DNA of 64,000 nt from Streptomyces sp. NBC_00659 (GCF_036226925.1 NZ_CP109031.1:9548001-9612000); one strand, 5' to 3'; counted from the stretch's first letter, positions 17,171-26,200 are shown. Notes: a model not told the origin generated them from the letters alone. Made by a program: numbers and translations.

Positions 17171-17935
17171 ATGCCCGACGAACAGCCGGTGGGGCTGCAC
17201 TGTTTCGCGCACGCCGGAGCCGGCATCTCCTCGTTCCACGGCTGGCGCGCCGGCCTCGGCCCCGGCGTCTCGCCCGTGCCGCACCTGCTTCCGGGCCGCG
17301 ACAGCCGGCGCCGCGAAGCCCGTGTGACGGGACGCGGGGCACTGCTGGCCGACCTGATGGACGGCTTGCGGACCGCGCCGCACACGCCGTACGTGCTGTA
17401 CGGGCACAGCCTCGGCGCGCTGGTCGCCTACACGCTCACCCGGGCACTGCACGAGGCCGGGCTCCCCGGCCCGGCCCTGCTCGCCGTGGGGGCCTGCCCG
17501 CCGCCCGACACCCCGTCCGAACTCGCGGACGCCTGCCGGGAGTCCGACGAACGGCTGCTGCGGCTGCTCGACACGATGGGCGCCGTGCCCGAGGGCGCCG
17601 ACCCCGGCGGCTTCTGGTACCGGTCCGTGATGCCGGTACTGCGCGACGACCTGGCCCTCGCCGACAGCCTGCGCCGCGCCGCCCGCACCCCGGTGCGGGG
17701 CGGCCCGCTGACCGTGCCGGTCCTGGCCGTCGCCGGCGCGGACGATCCGCTGGTGCGGCCCGCCGAGCTGGCGGACTGGCGGCGCTGGACCTCGGGACCG
17801 CTGGTGGCCCGCACGCTGCCCGGCGACCACTTCTTCGTCCGCGGACCCGAACTGCCCCGCCTGCTCGGACGGGCCTGCCGTGTCGTACGGCGTCTGACCC
17901 GGGCTCCCCGGGCGACGGCCGGTGCGCGCGGCTGA
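17171..17935 (+). CDS. Type II thioesterase
   Basis: A 254-residue alpha/beta hydrolase of the editing thioesterase family that frees carrier proteins from stalled or wrong acyl groups. It has the entry motif HCFAHAGAG, the nucleophile elbow YGHSLGAL (Ser80), an acid in AGADDPLV and the catalytic His in PGDHFFV. ATG at 17171 follows GAGGGAC. It lies 81 nt after the second SARP, probably in one transcript, and ends before a pair of strong hairpins. It could serve either the PKS carrier or the discrete carrier proteins. Confidence 0.9.
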   Translation: MPDEQPVGLHCFAHAGAGISSFHGWRAGLGPGVSPVPHLLPGRDSRRREARVTGRGALLADLMDGLRTAPHTPYVLYGHSLGALVAYTLTRALHEAGLPGPALLAVGACPPPDTPSELADACRESDERLLRLLDTMGAVPEGADPGGFWYRSVMPVLRDDLALADSLRRAARTPVRGGPLTVPVLAVAGADDPLVRPAELADWRRWTSGPLVARTLPGDHFFVRGPELPRLLGRACRVVRRLTRAPRATAGARG

Positions 17936-17973
17936 GGCCCGTCCCTCGGACCGGCCTGCACAGGAGGACGGCC

Positions 17974-18129
17974 ATGACGGAATCCTCCCCTCCCCGAAAG
18001 GGAGGGGAGTCCTGGCCCAGGCTGCACGGCCGGGAGCAGCGCTCCCGGCCGTGCAGCGTGTGCGCCCCGCTCTCGCAGCACAGATCGAGCGCTCTTCGAA
18101 CATTCCTCGAGCGGTCCGGCGGAAGGTGA
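17974..18129 (+). CDS. Doubtful 51-residue ORF across tandem hairpins
   Basis: ATG at 17974 has a strong site (AGGAGG, 5-nt spacing) and reads 51 codons, but the frame runs straight through two near-perfect hairpins and over the SARP-type box. No family is recognised. It may be a non-coding leader or a terminator region that keeps a ribosome site by chance. Confidence 0.2.
   Translation: MTESSPPRKGGESWPRLHGREQRSRPCSVCAPLSQHRSSALRTFLERSGGR
17985..18057. terminator. Tandem hairpins after the thioesterase
   Basis: First hairpin: arms 17985-17994 and 18000-18009, 5-nt loop. Second: perfect 17-bp arms 18021-18037 and 18041-18057, 3-nt loop. Together they should insulate the SARP-thioesterase transcript from the ligase operon, whose own control box begins 28 nt further on. 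Confidence 0.8.
18085..18113 (+). promoter_or_regulatory. SARP box, three heptamers
   Basis: TCGAGCG, TCGAACA and TCGAGCG start at 18085, 18096 and 18107, exactly 11 bp apart. It is the clearest example in the window. It sits 71 bp before the ligase GTG and right after tandem terminators, where a promoter is needed. Confidence 0.68.
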
Positions 18130-18183
18130 GATCCGCCGGGCGGCGCACGCGCCGCCCCACCGAGACCCGGAGGAGAACGAGCC

Positions 18184-19770
18184 GTGCCGGACTTCACCTA
18201 CCCCGATCTCCCGGTGGACGGACTGCTGCGCACCGCAGCCGGGCGCGACCCGCACGGCATCGCCGTGCGCACCGCGCACGCGGCCGTGTCCTTCGGCGCA
18301 CTGGCCGCCCGGGCCGACCGCATCGCCGCGTATCTGCAGCAGGAGACCGCCGGCCGACCGGGCGTGCGGGTCGGTGTCGCAAGCGTCCTCGACCCGGCCT
18401 TCGCCGCCGCCTACTACGGCGTCATGGGCAGTGGCGGCACGGTCGTCCTGGTCAATCCGCTGATCGGCGAGGACGGGCTGCGGCATGTCTTCGCCGCGTC
18501 CGGGGCCGAGATCGCGCTGGTGCCCTCGGCGACGGCCGCGCTGCTGGCCAAGATGCGCGGCGCGCTGCCCGCGCTGCGCACCGTCGTGGTGACGGACGCG
18601 CCCGACGCGGTGGTGCCCCCCGGCTGCATACCGCTGCACACCGTCCTGGACACGGCGCCGGACACCCCCGGCGAGCGGCGCGCGGACCCGGACGCCGTGG
18701 CCTGCGTGCAGTTCACCACCGGCACCACCGGCCGCCCCAAGGGCGTGCTGCTCACCCACCGCAACGTGGTCGCCAACGCCCGGCAGGTCGCACTCGCCCA
18801 CCGCCTGGACCGTGACGCGGTCACCGTCAACCACCTGCCGCTGTACCACGTCATGCACCTCAACTCGGCGCTGTACGCCGGTGCCTGCCAGGTGCTGTGC
18901 CAGGACCCCGACCCGCTTGTCTCGCTGGCCGTGGCCGCCGGCACCGGCGCCACCCACTACTACGGGCTGCCCGCCCGGCTGCACCGCCTCGCCGCCGACG
19001 AGCGCCTGCCCAGGACCGCGCGCGGGGCACGGGGCGGGCCCCGGCTCACGGCCGTGCTGTCCGGCGGCTCGGGACTGCGCCGCGAGGCCGCCCGCACCCT
19101 GCGCGATCTGCTCGGCGTCCCCGTCGTCCAGGGCTACGGCATGGCCGAGCTGTCCCCGCTCACCCACTGCCAGCAGCCCGGCCGCTACCGGCCCGGCGCG
19201 GTCGGCACCCCGGTGCCCGGTACCGAGTGCCGGCTTGTCGACCTCACCACCGGCCGCCCGGTGGACGTCTGGTCCACCGGCGAGGTGCAGGTCAAGGGCC
19301 CCCAGCTGATGGCCGGTTACCTCGGCGAGGACAGCTGCGCGCGCATCGACGCGGACGGCTGGTTCTCCACCGGGGACGTCGGATACGTCGACAACGAGGA
19401 AGCCCTGTGGCTGGTGGACCGGATCGACGACATCTTCAAGTACGACAACGAGATCGTCTCGCCCAGCCGCGTCGAACGGATCCTCGCCACCGACCCGCGC
19501 GTCGCCGACTGCCTGGTCGCCGACTGGCCCGACCAGGAGCACGGCGGCCTCGTCTGGGCGGGCGTCGTCCTGCACGACGACCACGACACCGCCGGCGCCC
19601 ACCAGGTCCTCGACGTCCTCGACTCGGTCACGGCCCGGGCCAACGAACACCTCGCGCACTTCGAACGGATCCGCCTGGCCGAAGCCCTGGACGCTGTGCC
19701 GCGTACCCCCACCGGGAAGCCGGCGCGGCGCCTGGTCCGGCAGCAGCTCAAGGAGCGGGCCGCTTGCTGA
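18184..19770 (+). CDS. Acyl-CoA synthetase / AMP-dependent acyl ligase
   Basis: A 528-residue ANL enzyme with the phosphate loop TTGTTGRPKG, HLPLYHVMHLNSALY, VVQGYGMAELSPL, the hinge WFSTGDVGYVDN with WLVDRIDD, and the C-terminal lysine PTGKPARR. Such enzymes activate fatty or aryl acids to acyl-CoA or acyl-ACP. GTG at 18184 follows GGAGGAGAAC. It opens an operon with an ABM protein, a flavin hydroxylase and the aromatase/cyclase, under a clear SARP-type box. It may supply an unusual starter or an acyl group for the condensation-domain protein. The substrate is unknown. Confidence 0.9.
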   Translation: MPDFTYPDLPVDGLLRTAAGRDPHGIAVRTAHAAVSFGALAARADRIAAYLQQETAGRPGVRVGVASVLDPAFAAAYYGVMGSGGTVVLVNPLIGEDGLRHVFAASGAEIALVPSATAALLAKMRGALPALRTVVVTDAPDAVVPPGCIPLHTVLDTAPDTPGERRADPDAVACVQFTTGTTGRPKGVLLTHRNVVANARQVALAHRLDRDAVTVNHLPLYHVMHLNSALYAGACQVLCQDPDPLVSLAVAAGTGATHYYGLPARLHRLAADERLPRTARGARGGPRLTAVLSGGSGLRREAARTLRDLLGVPVVQGYGMAELSPLTHCQQPGRYRPGAVGTPVPGTECRLVDLTTGRPVDVWSTGEVQVKGPQLMAGYLGEDSCARIDADGWFSTGDVGYVDNEEALWLVDRIDDIFKYDNEIVSPSRVERILATDPRVADCLVADWPDQEHGGLVWAGVVLHDDHDTAGAHQVLDVLDSVTARANEHLAHFERIRLAEALDAVPRTPTGKPARRLVRQQLKERAAC

Positions 19771-19828
19771 CCCCGCCCCCACCGCCCGCACCCGGACACC
19801 CGACCCCTCAGATCCTCAGGAGCAGAAC

Positions 19829-20116
19829 ATGGTGACCTTCGTCGACAAGCCGACCGTGCACGGCGGCACCGACGCCTTCCTCGCCGTCAAGGGCAGGCTC
19901 ACCGCCTCCACGGCCGCTCAGCCCGGATACGTGCGTCACCAGACCCTCCGCCACGCGGGCGCGCCCGACGTCTTCCCCGAGCTCGCCGTGTGCCAGGACG
20001 CCGCCGCCCACCGCAAGGCTGTGCGCAGCGAGGAGTTCCCGTCCCTGGCCCAGGGCCTGGGCCCGCCGGCCACGCCCGGCCCGGGGCTGTACGAGACCAT
20101 CGAGGGGAGCGCGTGA
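19829..20116 (+). CDS. ABM-like small monooxygenase
   Basis: A 95-residue relative of the ABM proteins (MVTFVDKPTV, QPGYVRHQTLRH, ELAVCQDAAAHRKAV), more degenerate than the copy at 9872. The stop shares a base with the flavin hydroxylase ATG (TGATG), so the two are coupled and may act together, as small ABM proteins often do beside large flavin hydroxylases. ATG at 19829 follows CAGGAG. Confidence 0.75.
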   Translation: MVTFVDKPTVHGGTDAFLAVKGRLTASTAAQPGYVRHQTLRHAGAPDVFPELAVCQDAAAHRKAVRSEEFPSLAQGLGPPATPGPGLYETIEGSA

Positions 20117-21837
20117 TGCACGACCTCGACCGGCCACGGGCGATCGTCGTCGGCGCGGGCCCCGTGGGCCTGACCGCCGCCCACGAACTCGCCCGCAGGG
20201 GAATGTGGGTGCGGCTGGTCGACGCCGCGCCCGGGCCCGCGCGCACCAGCCGCGCCGTGGCCGTGCACCCGCGCAGCCTGGAGACGTTCGCGCAGATGGG
20301 CGTCGTCGACGACCTGCTCGCACGGGGACGGCGGAACCGGGCCTTCACCATGTACTCCGGCGGGCACCGGCTGGTGCGGCTGGAGGCCGACTACACGACG
20401 ATGCCGACCTCCTACCCGTACACGCTGATCGTCCCGCAGACCGAGACCGAGGCCGTGCTGCGCGAGGCCGTGGCCCGGCTCGGCGTCGACATCGAGTGGG
20501 GCGTGAAGCTGACCGGGTTCGAGCAGGCCGCGGACGGCGTGTGCGTCCGCCTGCGCGGCGTCGACGGCGTCGAGGAGAGCGTCGAGACCTCGTGGCTGGT
20601 CGGCTGCGACGGCGGGCACAGCACCGTGCGCAAGCTGCTCGGCCTGGAACTGATCGGCGAGTCCAGCGAGACGTGGATGCTCGCCGACGCGCCCGTCGAC
20701 ACCGACCTGCCGCCCGACACCATCTACTGGACCCACACCGGCGGGCACGCCCTGATGATGGTGCCCTACGCCCGCGACGGGCAGTGGCGGCTCCTGGACA
20801 CCGCGCCCGCCGCGGACGGCGGCACGGAACGGCTCGGGGCCAGGCTGTCGGCCGGGCTCGGCCGTGACGTCAAGGTCGGCGAGGCCGAGTGGACGTCCGT
20901 GTTCACCTTCCAGCAGCGCATGGTCGAACGGATGCAGCAGGGCCGCGTCTTCGTGGCGGGAGACGCCGCCCATGTGCACAGCCCCGCCTCCGGACAGGGC
21001 ATGAACACCGGCGTCCAGGAGGCGTACAACCTCGCCTGGAAAATCGCCCAGGTCGACCGGGGCGACGCGGGACCGGCCCTGCTCGACACCTACAGCGAGG
21101 AGCGGGTGCCGATCGGCGAGGCCCTGCTCGGCTCCACCCGCACCGCCACCTTCCTCGTCCAGCTCAAGAGCCTGCTGGCCGCGGCGGCGCTGCCGGCCGT
21201 CTTCGCCGTCGTACGCGCCGTGCCGCCGCTGCGGCGGGCCATCCAGCGCAAGGTTCTCGGCGGCATGTCCGGCCTGCGCATCGGGTACGGCGCGTCCTCC
21301 CTGACCACCGTCGAGGCCTACGAGTACGTCGTCGGCGCCGGACCCGTGGTGATGTCCGTGTCCGTGCCGACCCCCGAACCGGGCCCCGGCCGGCGCATCA
21401 CGGAGGCGCAGGTCCACCACCCCTCCTCACCCGGCTGCCGCTCCCTGCACGACGAACTGCGCGACCCCCGCTGGACGTTGCTGCTCTCCGAGGGCGGCAC
21501 CGGGCCCGGTGACACACCCGTCGGCGTCGCCGTGACGGCCGCCGTCCAGTACGGCGAGTGGCTGTCCGTGCGCACGGTGGGCGGCCGGTGCGCCGACGGT
21601 CCCGCCCCGCTCGCCGACCCCGACGCCCGGCTGCGCATCGCGCTCGGCCTGGCCCCCGGCTGCTGGGTTCTGGTGCGCCCGGACGGCTATGTCGCCGCGC
21701 GCGGTGCCCAGCTGACCCGCACCGCGCTGGACCGGGCCCTCGCCCCGCTGCGCCTGGCCGGCCCGCTCGCCGGGGAGGCCCTGCGCGAACCGGGTCCCGG
21801 CCTGCCCACTCCCGTCCACCGCCCGAAGGAGCACTGA
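20116..21837 (+). CDS. FAD-dependent aromatic polyketide hydroxylase
   Basis: A 573-residue class A flavin monooxygenase of the PHBH/PgaE/RdmE type. The N-terminal Rossmann motif is VVGAGPVGLTAAHELARRG, the middle has WLVGCDGGHSTVRKLLG (the DG motif), and GDAAHVHSPASGQGMNTG binds the FAD ribityl chain. The C-terminal thioredoxin-like domain (from about residue 430) is the one usual in polyketide hydroxylases. It uses NAD(P)H and O2 to hydroxylate or oxidatively rearrange the ring system. It belongs to the ligase-ABM-hydroxylase-cyclase operon. Confidence 0.94.
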   Translation: MHDLDRPRAIVVGAGPVGLTAAHELARRGMWVRLVDAAPGPARTSRAVAVHPRSLETFAQMGVVDDLLARGRRNRAFTMYSGGHRLVRLEADYTTMPTSYPYTLIVPQTETEAVLREAVARLGVDIEWGVKLTGFEQAADGVCVRLRGVDGVEESVETSWLVGCDGGHSTVRKLLGLELIGESSETWMLADAPVDTDLPPDTIYWTHTGGHALMMVPYARDGQWRLLDTAPAADGGTERLGARLSAGLGRDVKVGEAEWTSVFTFQQRMVERMQQGRVFVAGDAAHVHSPASGQGMNTGVQEAYNLAWKIAQVDRGDAGPALLDTYSEERVPIGEALLGSTRTATFLVQLKSLLAAAALPAVFAVVRAVPPLRRAIQRKVLGGMSGLRIGYGASSLTTVEAYEYVVGAGPVVMSVSVPTPEPGPGRRITEAQVHHPSSPGCRSLHDELRDPRWTLLLSEGGTGPGDTPVGVAVTAAVQYGEWLSVRTVGGRCADGPAPLADPDARLRIALGLAPGCWVLVRPDGYVAARGAQLTRTALDRALAPLRLAGPLAGEALREPGPGLPTPVHRPKEH

Positions 21838-21839
21838 CC

Positions 21840-21878
21840 GTGACCGACAACCGGCCCTCCGCGAAGAGGTGCTTGTGA
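21840..21878 (+). CDS. 12-residue leader ORF coupled to the cyclase gene
   Basis: GTG at 21840, preceded by AAGGAG 9 nt away, opens a 13-codon frame (VTDNRPSAKRCL, stop) whose TGA shares one base with the cyclase ATG (TGATG). It bridges the hydroxylase and cyclase genes and may keep ribosomes on the message. It could be a chance frame. Confidence 0.35.
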   Translation: MTDNRPSAKRCL

Positions 21879-22834
21879 TGACGGGTGAGCGCGTGCACCG
21901 TACGTCGCACTCGGTCGAGGTGGACGCCCCCGCCGGCGCCGTGTTCGGGCTGATCTCGGACGCGACGCGGTGGCCGCTGTTCTTCCCGGAGAACGTGCAC
22001 GTGGAACGGCTGGAGTTCGACGGCACGAACGAGCGCCTGCGGATGTGGGCGACGGCCGGCGGCCGGCTCAGGTCGTGGATCTCGCAGCGGGTCCACGATC
22101 CCGGGACCCGCTGCGTCGAGTTCCGCCAGACCCACACCCAGCTGCCCGTGACGATGATGCGCGGGACGTGGATCACCGAGGAGCGGGCGGACGGGACGAG
22201 CCTGCTGACGCTGCTGCACGACTTCGCGGTGCACGGCGACGCCGCGGGTGACGTGGCGTGGGTGGAGCAGGTCCTCGACCTCAACTCCCGGGCCGAACTG
22301 GCGAGTCTGCGGTCCCTCGCGGAGCGGTGGACGCGTTTCGACGACCTCGTGCTGTCCTTCGAGGACACGGTCCGCATCAACGCGCCTGCCGAGCGCGTGT
22401 ACGACTTCCTGTACCGGGCCGGCGACTGGCCCGAGCTGATTCCGCATGTGGCGCGGCTGGAGCTGACGGAGGACACCCCCGGGGTGCAGGTCATCGCGAT
22501 GGACACGCTCACGGCGGACGGGGCGGGGCATACGACCGAGTCCGTGCGGATCTGTTTCCCGCACGCGGGGCGGATCGTCTACAAGCAGACCACCACTCCC
22601 GCGCTGATGGAGGCGCACACCGGGGAGTGGAACGTCGTGTCCGACGAGAACGGCCTGGCCGTGGTCGCGCAGCACAGCGTGGTGCTGCGCGAGGACGCCG
22701 TGGAGCAGGTGCTGGGGGCCGGTGCGGACCTCGCCCGGGCCCGCCGCCATGTGAGGGAGGCCCTCGGACGCAACTCCACCGCGACGCTGCACACGGTCCG
22801 CCGGTACGCGGAGTGCGTCACCCGGGCGCGGTGA
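21878..22834 (+). CDS. Two-domain aromatase/cyclase (SRPBCC fold)
   Basis: A 318-residue protein made of two START/SRPBCC halves. The first is about 1-155 (HSVEVDAPAGAVFGLISDATRWP) and the second about 160-318 (DTVRINAPAERVYDFLYRAGDWPELIPHVARLE). Didomain ARO/CYC proteins close and aromatise the first ring of type II polyketide chains, typically those first reduced at C-9; no ketoreductase is seen in this window, so one may lie outside or the enzyme acts on an unreduced chain. ATG at 21878 has GAGG at 8 nt; GTG codons at 21869 and 21875 are alternatives. It ends the operon. Confidence 0.93.
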   Translation: MTGERVHRTSHSVEVDAPAGAVFGLISDATRWPLFFPENVHVERLEFDGTNERLRMWATAGGRLRSWISQRVHDPGTRCVEFRQTHTQLPVTMMRGTWITEERADGTSLLTLLHDFAVHGDAAGDVAWVEQVLDLNSRAELASLRSLAERWTRFDDLVLSFEDTVRINAPAERVYDFLYRAGDWPELIPHVARLELTEDTPGVQVIAMDTLTADGAGHTTESVRICFPHAGRIVYKQTTTPALMEAHTGEWNVVSDENGLAVVAQHSVVLREDAVEQVLGAGADLARARRHVREALGRNSTATLHTVRRYAECVTRAR

Positions 22835-22870
22835 GGGCTCCCGCCCGCGCCGCCGGCCGGGCCTGAGCCG

Positions 22871-22911
22871 AGGCTGCCGTGACTCCCCGAAGGGACGCGG
22901 CAGCCTTTTTT
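22871..22911 (+). terminator. Rho-independent terminator after the cyclase
   Basis: Arms AGGCTGCCG at 22871-22879 and CGGCAGCCT at 22898-22906, followed by a run of T to 22911. This is the only textbook stem plus T-run seen in the window. The remaining sequence up to 23165 holds a SARP-type box and no gene. Confidence 0.85.
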
Positions 22912-23066
22912 CACGGGTGGAGCCGGAGTCGGGAAACGGTCGCGGAACCGCGGTGTCCCGCATGAGCCACGCTCGGGAAACCGTCAAGAAAAAACCGACT
23001 GCGCGGTCTGTTCGGCGGGTTTTCGTGAACACCCCGCACCGCCGCCCCGGATTCCTGGACCGCATC

Positions 23067-23095
23067 TCGAGCGCTGCTCCAGTGCGCCGCGAGCA
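23067..23095 (+). promoter_or_regulatory. Candidate SARP box upstream of the oxidase-PPTase operon
   Basis: TCGAGCG, TCCAGTG and GCGAGCA start at 23067, 23078 and 23089, 11 bp apart, about 70-100 bp before the flavoprotein ATG. A further TCGAGCG lies at about 23109, out of phase. Confidence 0.55.
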
Positions 23096-23165
23096 GCCGC
23101 CGTCAGCGTCGAGCGTAGGTACGCGACAGACAGGTACCGCGACGAAGGAGCTGACCACCGCCGCC

Positions 23166-24926
23166 ATGACCACCACCGCCGAGACCGTATACGCAGCCGG
23201 CGCCGGACCCGGCCGCTGGGAGACGGACGCGCTCGCGCGCGCCGCGCGGCTCGAGGCCCTGCTCGGCGATCCGCACGACCCCGCCAACCCGCACGGTCTG
23301 CGCGCCCTGTTCGCCGCCGACGACCGGCGCACCCCGCCCGCCGCGACCGAGGCCCTGCTCGCCGAGTCCGGCCTGGGCGCGGAGTTCGTACCCGCCGAGT
23401 ACGGCGGGCGGCTCACCCGGGCCGATCTGCTCGCCCGCACCCTGCGCCCCGTCTTCCGGCGCGATGTCGCACTCGGCTTCGGGTACGGCATCACCTCGCT
23501 GTTCGCGACCGGCGCGGTCTGGGCCGCCGGCAGCACACGCCAGCGCCGTGACCTCGCGGACCTGCTGCTCGACGGCGGCCGTGGCACGATCCTCCATCAT
23601 GAACTCGCCCACGCGAACGCCATCCTGAGGGACGAGTTCACCGCCCGGCCGACGCCGGAGGGCGGACGCCGGCTGTACGGCCGCAAGGATCTGATCATCA
23701 ACGCGGCGCGCGCCGACGCCCAGGTCGTCTACGCCCGCACCGACGCCGCGCGCGGACCCAACAGCCACTCCGTCTTCCTCCTCGACCCGGCGCGGGCACA
23801 GACCGGAACGATGCGGCACCTGCCGCGGATCGAGACCCCGGGCATGCGCGGAGCGCTCTTCTCCGGGCTGGAGTTCGACGGCCGCTCACTGCCCGAGGAC
23901 GCGCTCGTCGGCCGCGTGGGCGAAGGCGTCGCGCTCGCCCTGCGCACCTTCCAGGTCAACCGCAGCGTGATCTGCGGGGTCGTCACCGCGGCCGCCGACA
24001 CCGTCCTGCACTCCGCGGTCCGGGCCGCGACCACCGGGCGCACCGGCCCCGTCGCCCGCCGCTGGCACAAGCCGCTCACCGGGGTCTTCGCCGATCTGCT
24101 GGCCTGCGACAGCATGGCCACCGTCGCCCTGCGCGCGCTGGGCCTGCTGCCCGACCGGGCCCATGTGACGGCCGCCGCCGTCAAATACGTGGTGCCCGGC
24201 CTGCTCCGGGAGAACCTGGAGGAACTCGCCACCGTGCTGGGTGCCCGCGGCTACGAACACGGCAGCCCGCAGTACGGCGCCCTCGACAAGCTCGTACGGG
24301 ACCTGCCGGTCGCCGGGCTCGGCCACGCGGGCACCGCCGCCTGCCAGGCGGTGATCGTGCCGCAGCTGCGCCACCTCGCCGAGAGCGCCTGGTTCGCCGA
24401 GGACGAGCCGCCGCCGGAGCTGTTCCGCAAGGGCGCCGAACTGCCCCCGCTCGACTACCGGCTGCTGGGCATCGCGGGCGGCGGCGACTTCATGGCCGCC
24501 TCCCTCATCGGGTCGGCCGGCCGGCTCGCCCCCTCCCGCGGCGTCGGCGGCCAGATCACCGCGCTCGCGGAACTCGCCGAGGCGTTCGTCGCCGAACTGC
24601 GAGCACTGCGCGCGACCTGCCGGCTGCTCCCGCCGTCCGGGGCCTCGGCGTTCGGCGATCCCGCGATGTGCGTGCTCAGCGACCGCTACAGCCTGATCAC
24701 CGCCGCCGCGGCGGTCCTGGGCATCTGGGAGGGCCAGGACGGCACGGATCCCTTCCTCGCCGACGCGGCGTGGGCGGTGCTCGCCCTGTCCCGGATCGGC
24801 GAGCGGCTCGGCATCCCGGTGCCCGACCTGCCCGACGGCTGCACGGCACACCTGCTGGACGAACTGATCCGCCGATACCGGGCCGGCCTCAGCTGCGACC
24901 TGGACGCCACACCGCTCGCGCAGTGA
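23166..24926 (+). CDS. Acyl-CoA oxidase/dehydrogenase-like flavoprotein
   Basis: A 586-residue protein of acyl-CoA oxidase architecture: N-terminal helical region (GLGAEFVPAEYGG, then FGYGITSLFATG), middle beta domain (RRLYGRKDLIINAARADAQVVYART) and C-terminal helices (LENLEELATVLGARGY-like segment with GYEHGS). It is longer than ordinary acyl-CoA dehydrogenases (about 380). It should introduce a double bond beside a thioester, using FAD. A conserved catalytic Glu could not be placed with confidence by eye. GGAG lies 16 nt before this ATG, so an upstream non-ATG start is possible. It is followed by the PPTase gene 35 nt on, and its neighbours suggest processing of an acyl-CoA or carrier-bound acid. 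Confidence 0.82.
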   Translation: MTTTAETVYAAGAGPGRWETDALARAARLEALLGDPHDPANPHGLRALFAADDRRTPPAATEALLAESGLGAEFVPAEYGGRLTRADLLARTLRPVFRRDVALGFGYGITSLFATGAVWAAGSTRQRRDLADLLLDGGRGTILHHELAHANAILRDEFTARPTPEGGRRLYGRKDLIINAARADAQVVYARTDAARGPNSHSVFLLDPARAQTGTMRHLPRIETPGMRGALFSGLEFDGRSLPEDALVGRVGEGVALALRTFQVNRSVICGVVTAAADTVLHSAVRAATTGRTGPVARRWHKPLTGVFADLLACDSMATVALRALGLLPDRAHVTAAAVKYVVPGLLRENLEELATVLGARGYEHGSPQYGALDKLVRDLPVAGLGHAGTAACQAVIVPQLRHLAESAWFAEDEPPPELFRKGAELPPLDYRLLGIAGGGDFMAASLIGSAGRLAPSRGVGGQITALAELAEAFVAELRALRATCRLLPPSGASAFGDPAMCVLSDRYSLITAAAAVLGIWEGQDGTDPFLADAAWAVLALSRIGERLGIPVPDLPDGCTAHLLDELIRRYRAGLSCDLDATPLAQ

Positions 24927-24961
24927 GAGCACGGACAGGCACCAGACAGGGAGGGCACACG

Positions 24962-25849
24962 GTGAACCCGTCGACACCGGCCAAACCGGCCATGACGTCC
25001 GTACCGCACGACACCGACCGCATCAGCGAGCCGATCCACGTCAGCGGCCCCGACGGGCCCTGGCACAAGGTGCGTGAGGGCATGCGGCTGCGCGGCAACG
25101 CCGTGGTGTACACCACCTGGGGCGAATGGCTCGCCACCGCCGTCACTGACCCCTTGCTGCGGCCGCTGCTCGGCCGCGACTGGACGCGCTACCGGCGCAC
25201 CGCCGACCCGGTCGTGCGCTTCCGGTTCGCGGCGTCGCGGATGGCCACCAAGTTCACCGCCGCGGCCGCGCTGGACACCGAGGCCGCCGCACTCGATCTG
25301 GCCTACAAGATCGGGGGCCGGCCCTATCTGCGCGGGCTCGACCAGATCGACGTCAGCCTCACCCACACCGACGACCTGATCGCCGTCGGCGTCAGCCGCA
25401 ACGGACGGATCGGCGTCGACGCCGAACCCGCCACACGGACCATGTCGTTCGACCTGATGCAGGAACATGTGTGCACGCCCGCCGAACGGGCGGAGCTTCA
25501 GCGGCTCCCGGACGCCGACCGCTCGGCCGGACTGCTGCGGCTGTGGACGTTCAAAGAGGCGTACACCAAGGCCCTGGGGCAGGGACTGCGGCTCGGTTTC
25601 TCCGAGTTCGGCCTCGGTGTCGAAAGCCCGGGACTGCTGGGGCCCGACGGCACGCCCGCCGCCCGCGGCGACTGGGCCTTCACCACCCATCAGGTGCTCG
25701 GCCGCTACCTCCTCAGCGTGGCCTGCCACGACGCCGGCCTGGACACCTCCCGCGACACGGCACCGCGCACCATGCTCGACGAGGGCTTCGTGGGCGCCGT
25801 CACCGGCCTCCTGGCCGTCCCGGCGGACGACGGCACTCCACGCGGGTGA
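24962..25849 (+). CDS. Sfp-type 4'-phosphopantetheinyl transferase
   Basis: A 295-residue PPTase with the signature pair RIGVDAEP (about 149-156) and WTFKEAYTKALGQGL (195-209), the magnesium and CoA-binding motifs of the Sfp group. It would convert the apo carrier proteins of this cluster to holo form. GTG at 24962 follows GGGAGGGC. The N-terminal 40 residues are extra compared with typical Sfp proteins. It closes the operon with the oxidase-like gene. Confidence 0.9.
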   Translation: MNPSTPAKPAMTSVPHDTDRISEPIHVSGPDGPWHKVREGMRLRGNAVVYTTWGEWLATAVTDPLLRPLLGRDWTRYRRTADPVVRFRFAASRMATKFTAAAALDTEAAALDLAYKIGGRPYLRGLDQIDVSLTHTDDLIAVGVSRNGRIGVDAEPATRTMSFDLMQEHVCTPAERAELQRLPDADRSAGLLRLWTFKEAYTKALGQGLRLGFSEFGLGVESPGLLGPDGTPAARGDWAFTTHQVLGRYLLSVACHDAGLDTSRDTAPRTMLDEGFVGAVTGLLAVPADDGTPRG

Positions 25850-25871
25850 CGCGCGGGCCCGCACGGTGTTC

Positions 25872-25900
25872 TCGAGGCCGGATCCAGGAGCGGTCGAGGA
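25872..25900 (+). promoter_or_regulatory. SARP box in the gap before the condensation gene
   Basis: TCGAGGC, TCCAGGA and TCGAGGA start at 25872, 25883 and 25894, exactly 11 bp apart, within the 351-bp gap 25850-26200. This places the condensation protein and the following methyl-cycle genes under the same control as the type II PKS. Nothing else was recognised in the gap. Confidence 0.62.
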
Positions 25901-26200
25901 TCCGGGGCACGGGCCCCGACCGGCAATAGGGTGCCGGGCGACTGTCGCGGCCCATCCCTTCGAAACGATTCCTGCGCGCCCGGCCGAGCCGGGCACCGCC
26001 CACCGCGGGCCGCCCGGACCAGCACGGTGTCAGCGCCGTATCAGGACCGTATGGGCGGGCCTGCACATACTCGTTCCGCGCTCGAGAGAAGGGAGGGAGG
26101 GGGTTCTCCACAGCCGTACGCGGAGGCCGTGCACACAGTCGTACGCGTGGACAGCACGCCGTACGCGCGGCCACCCGGACGTGCACGCCCCGGACAGCCG

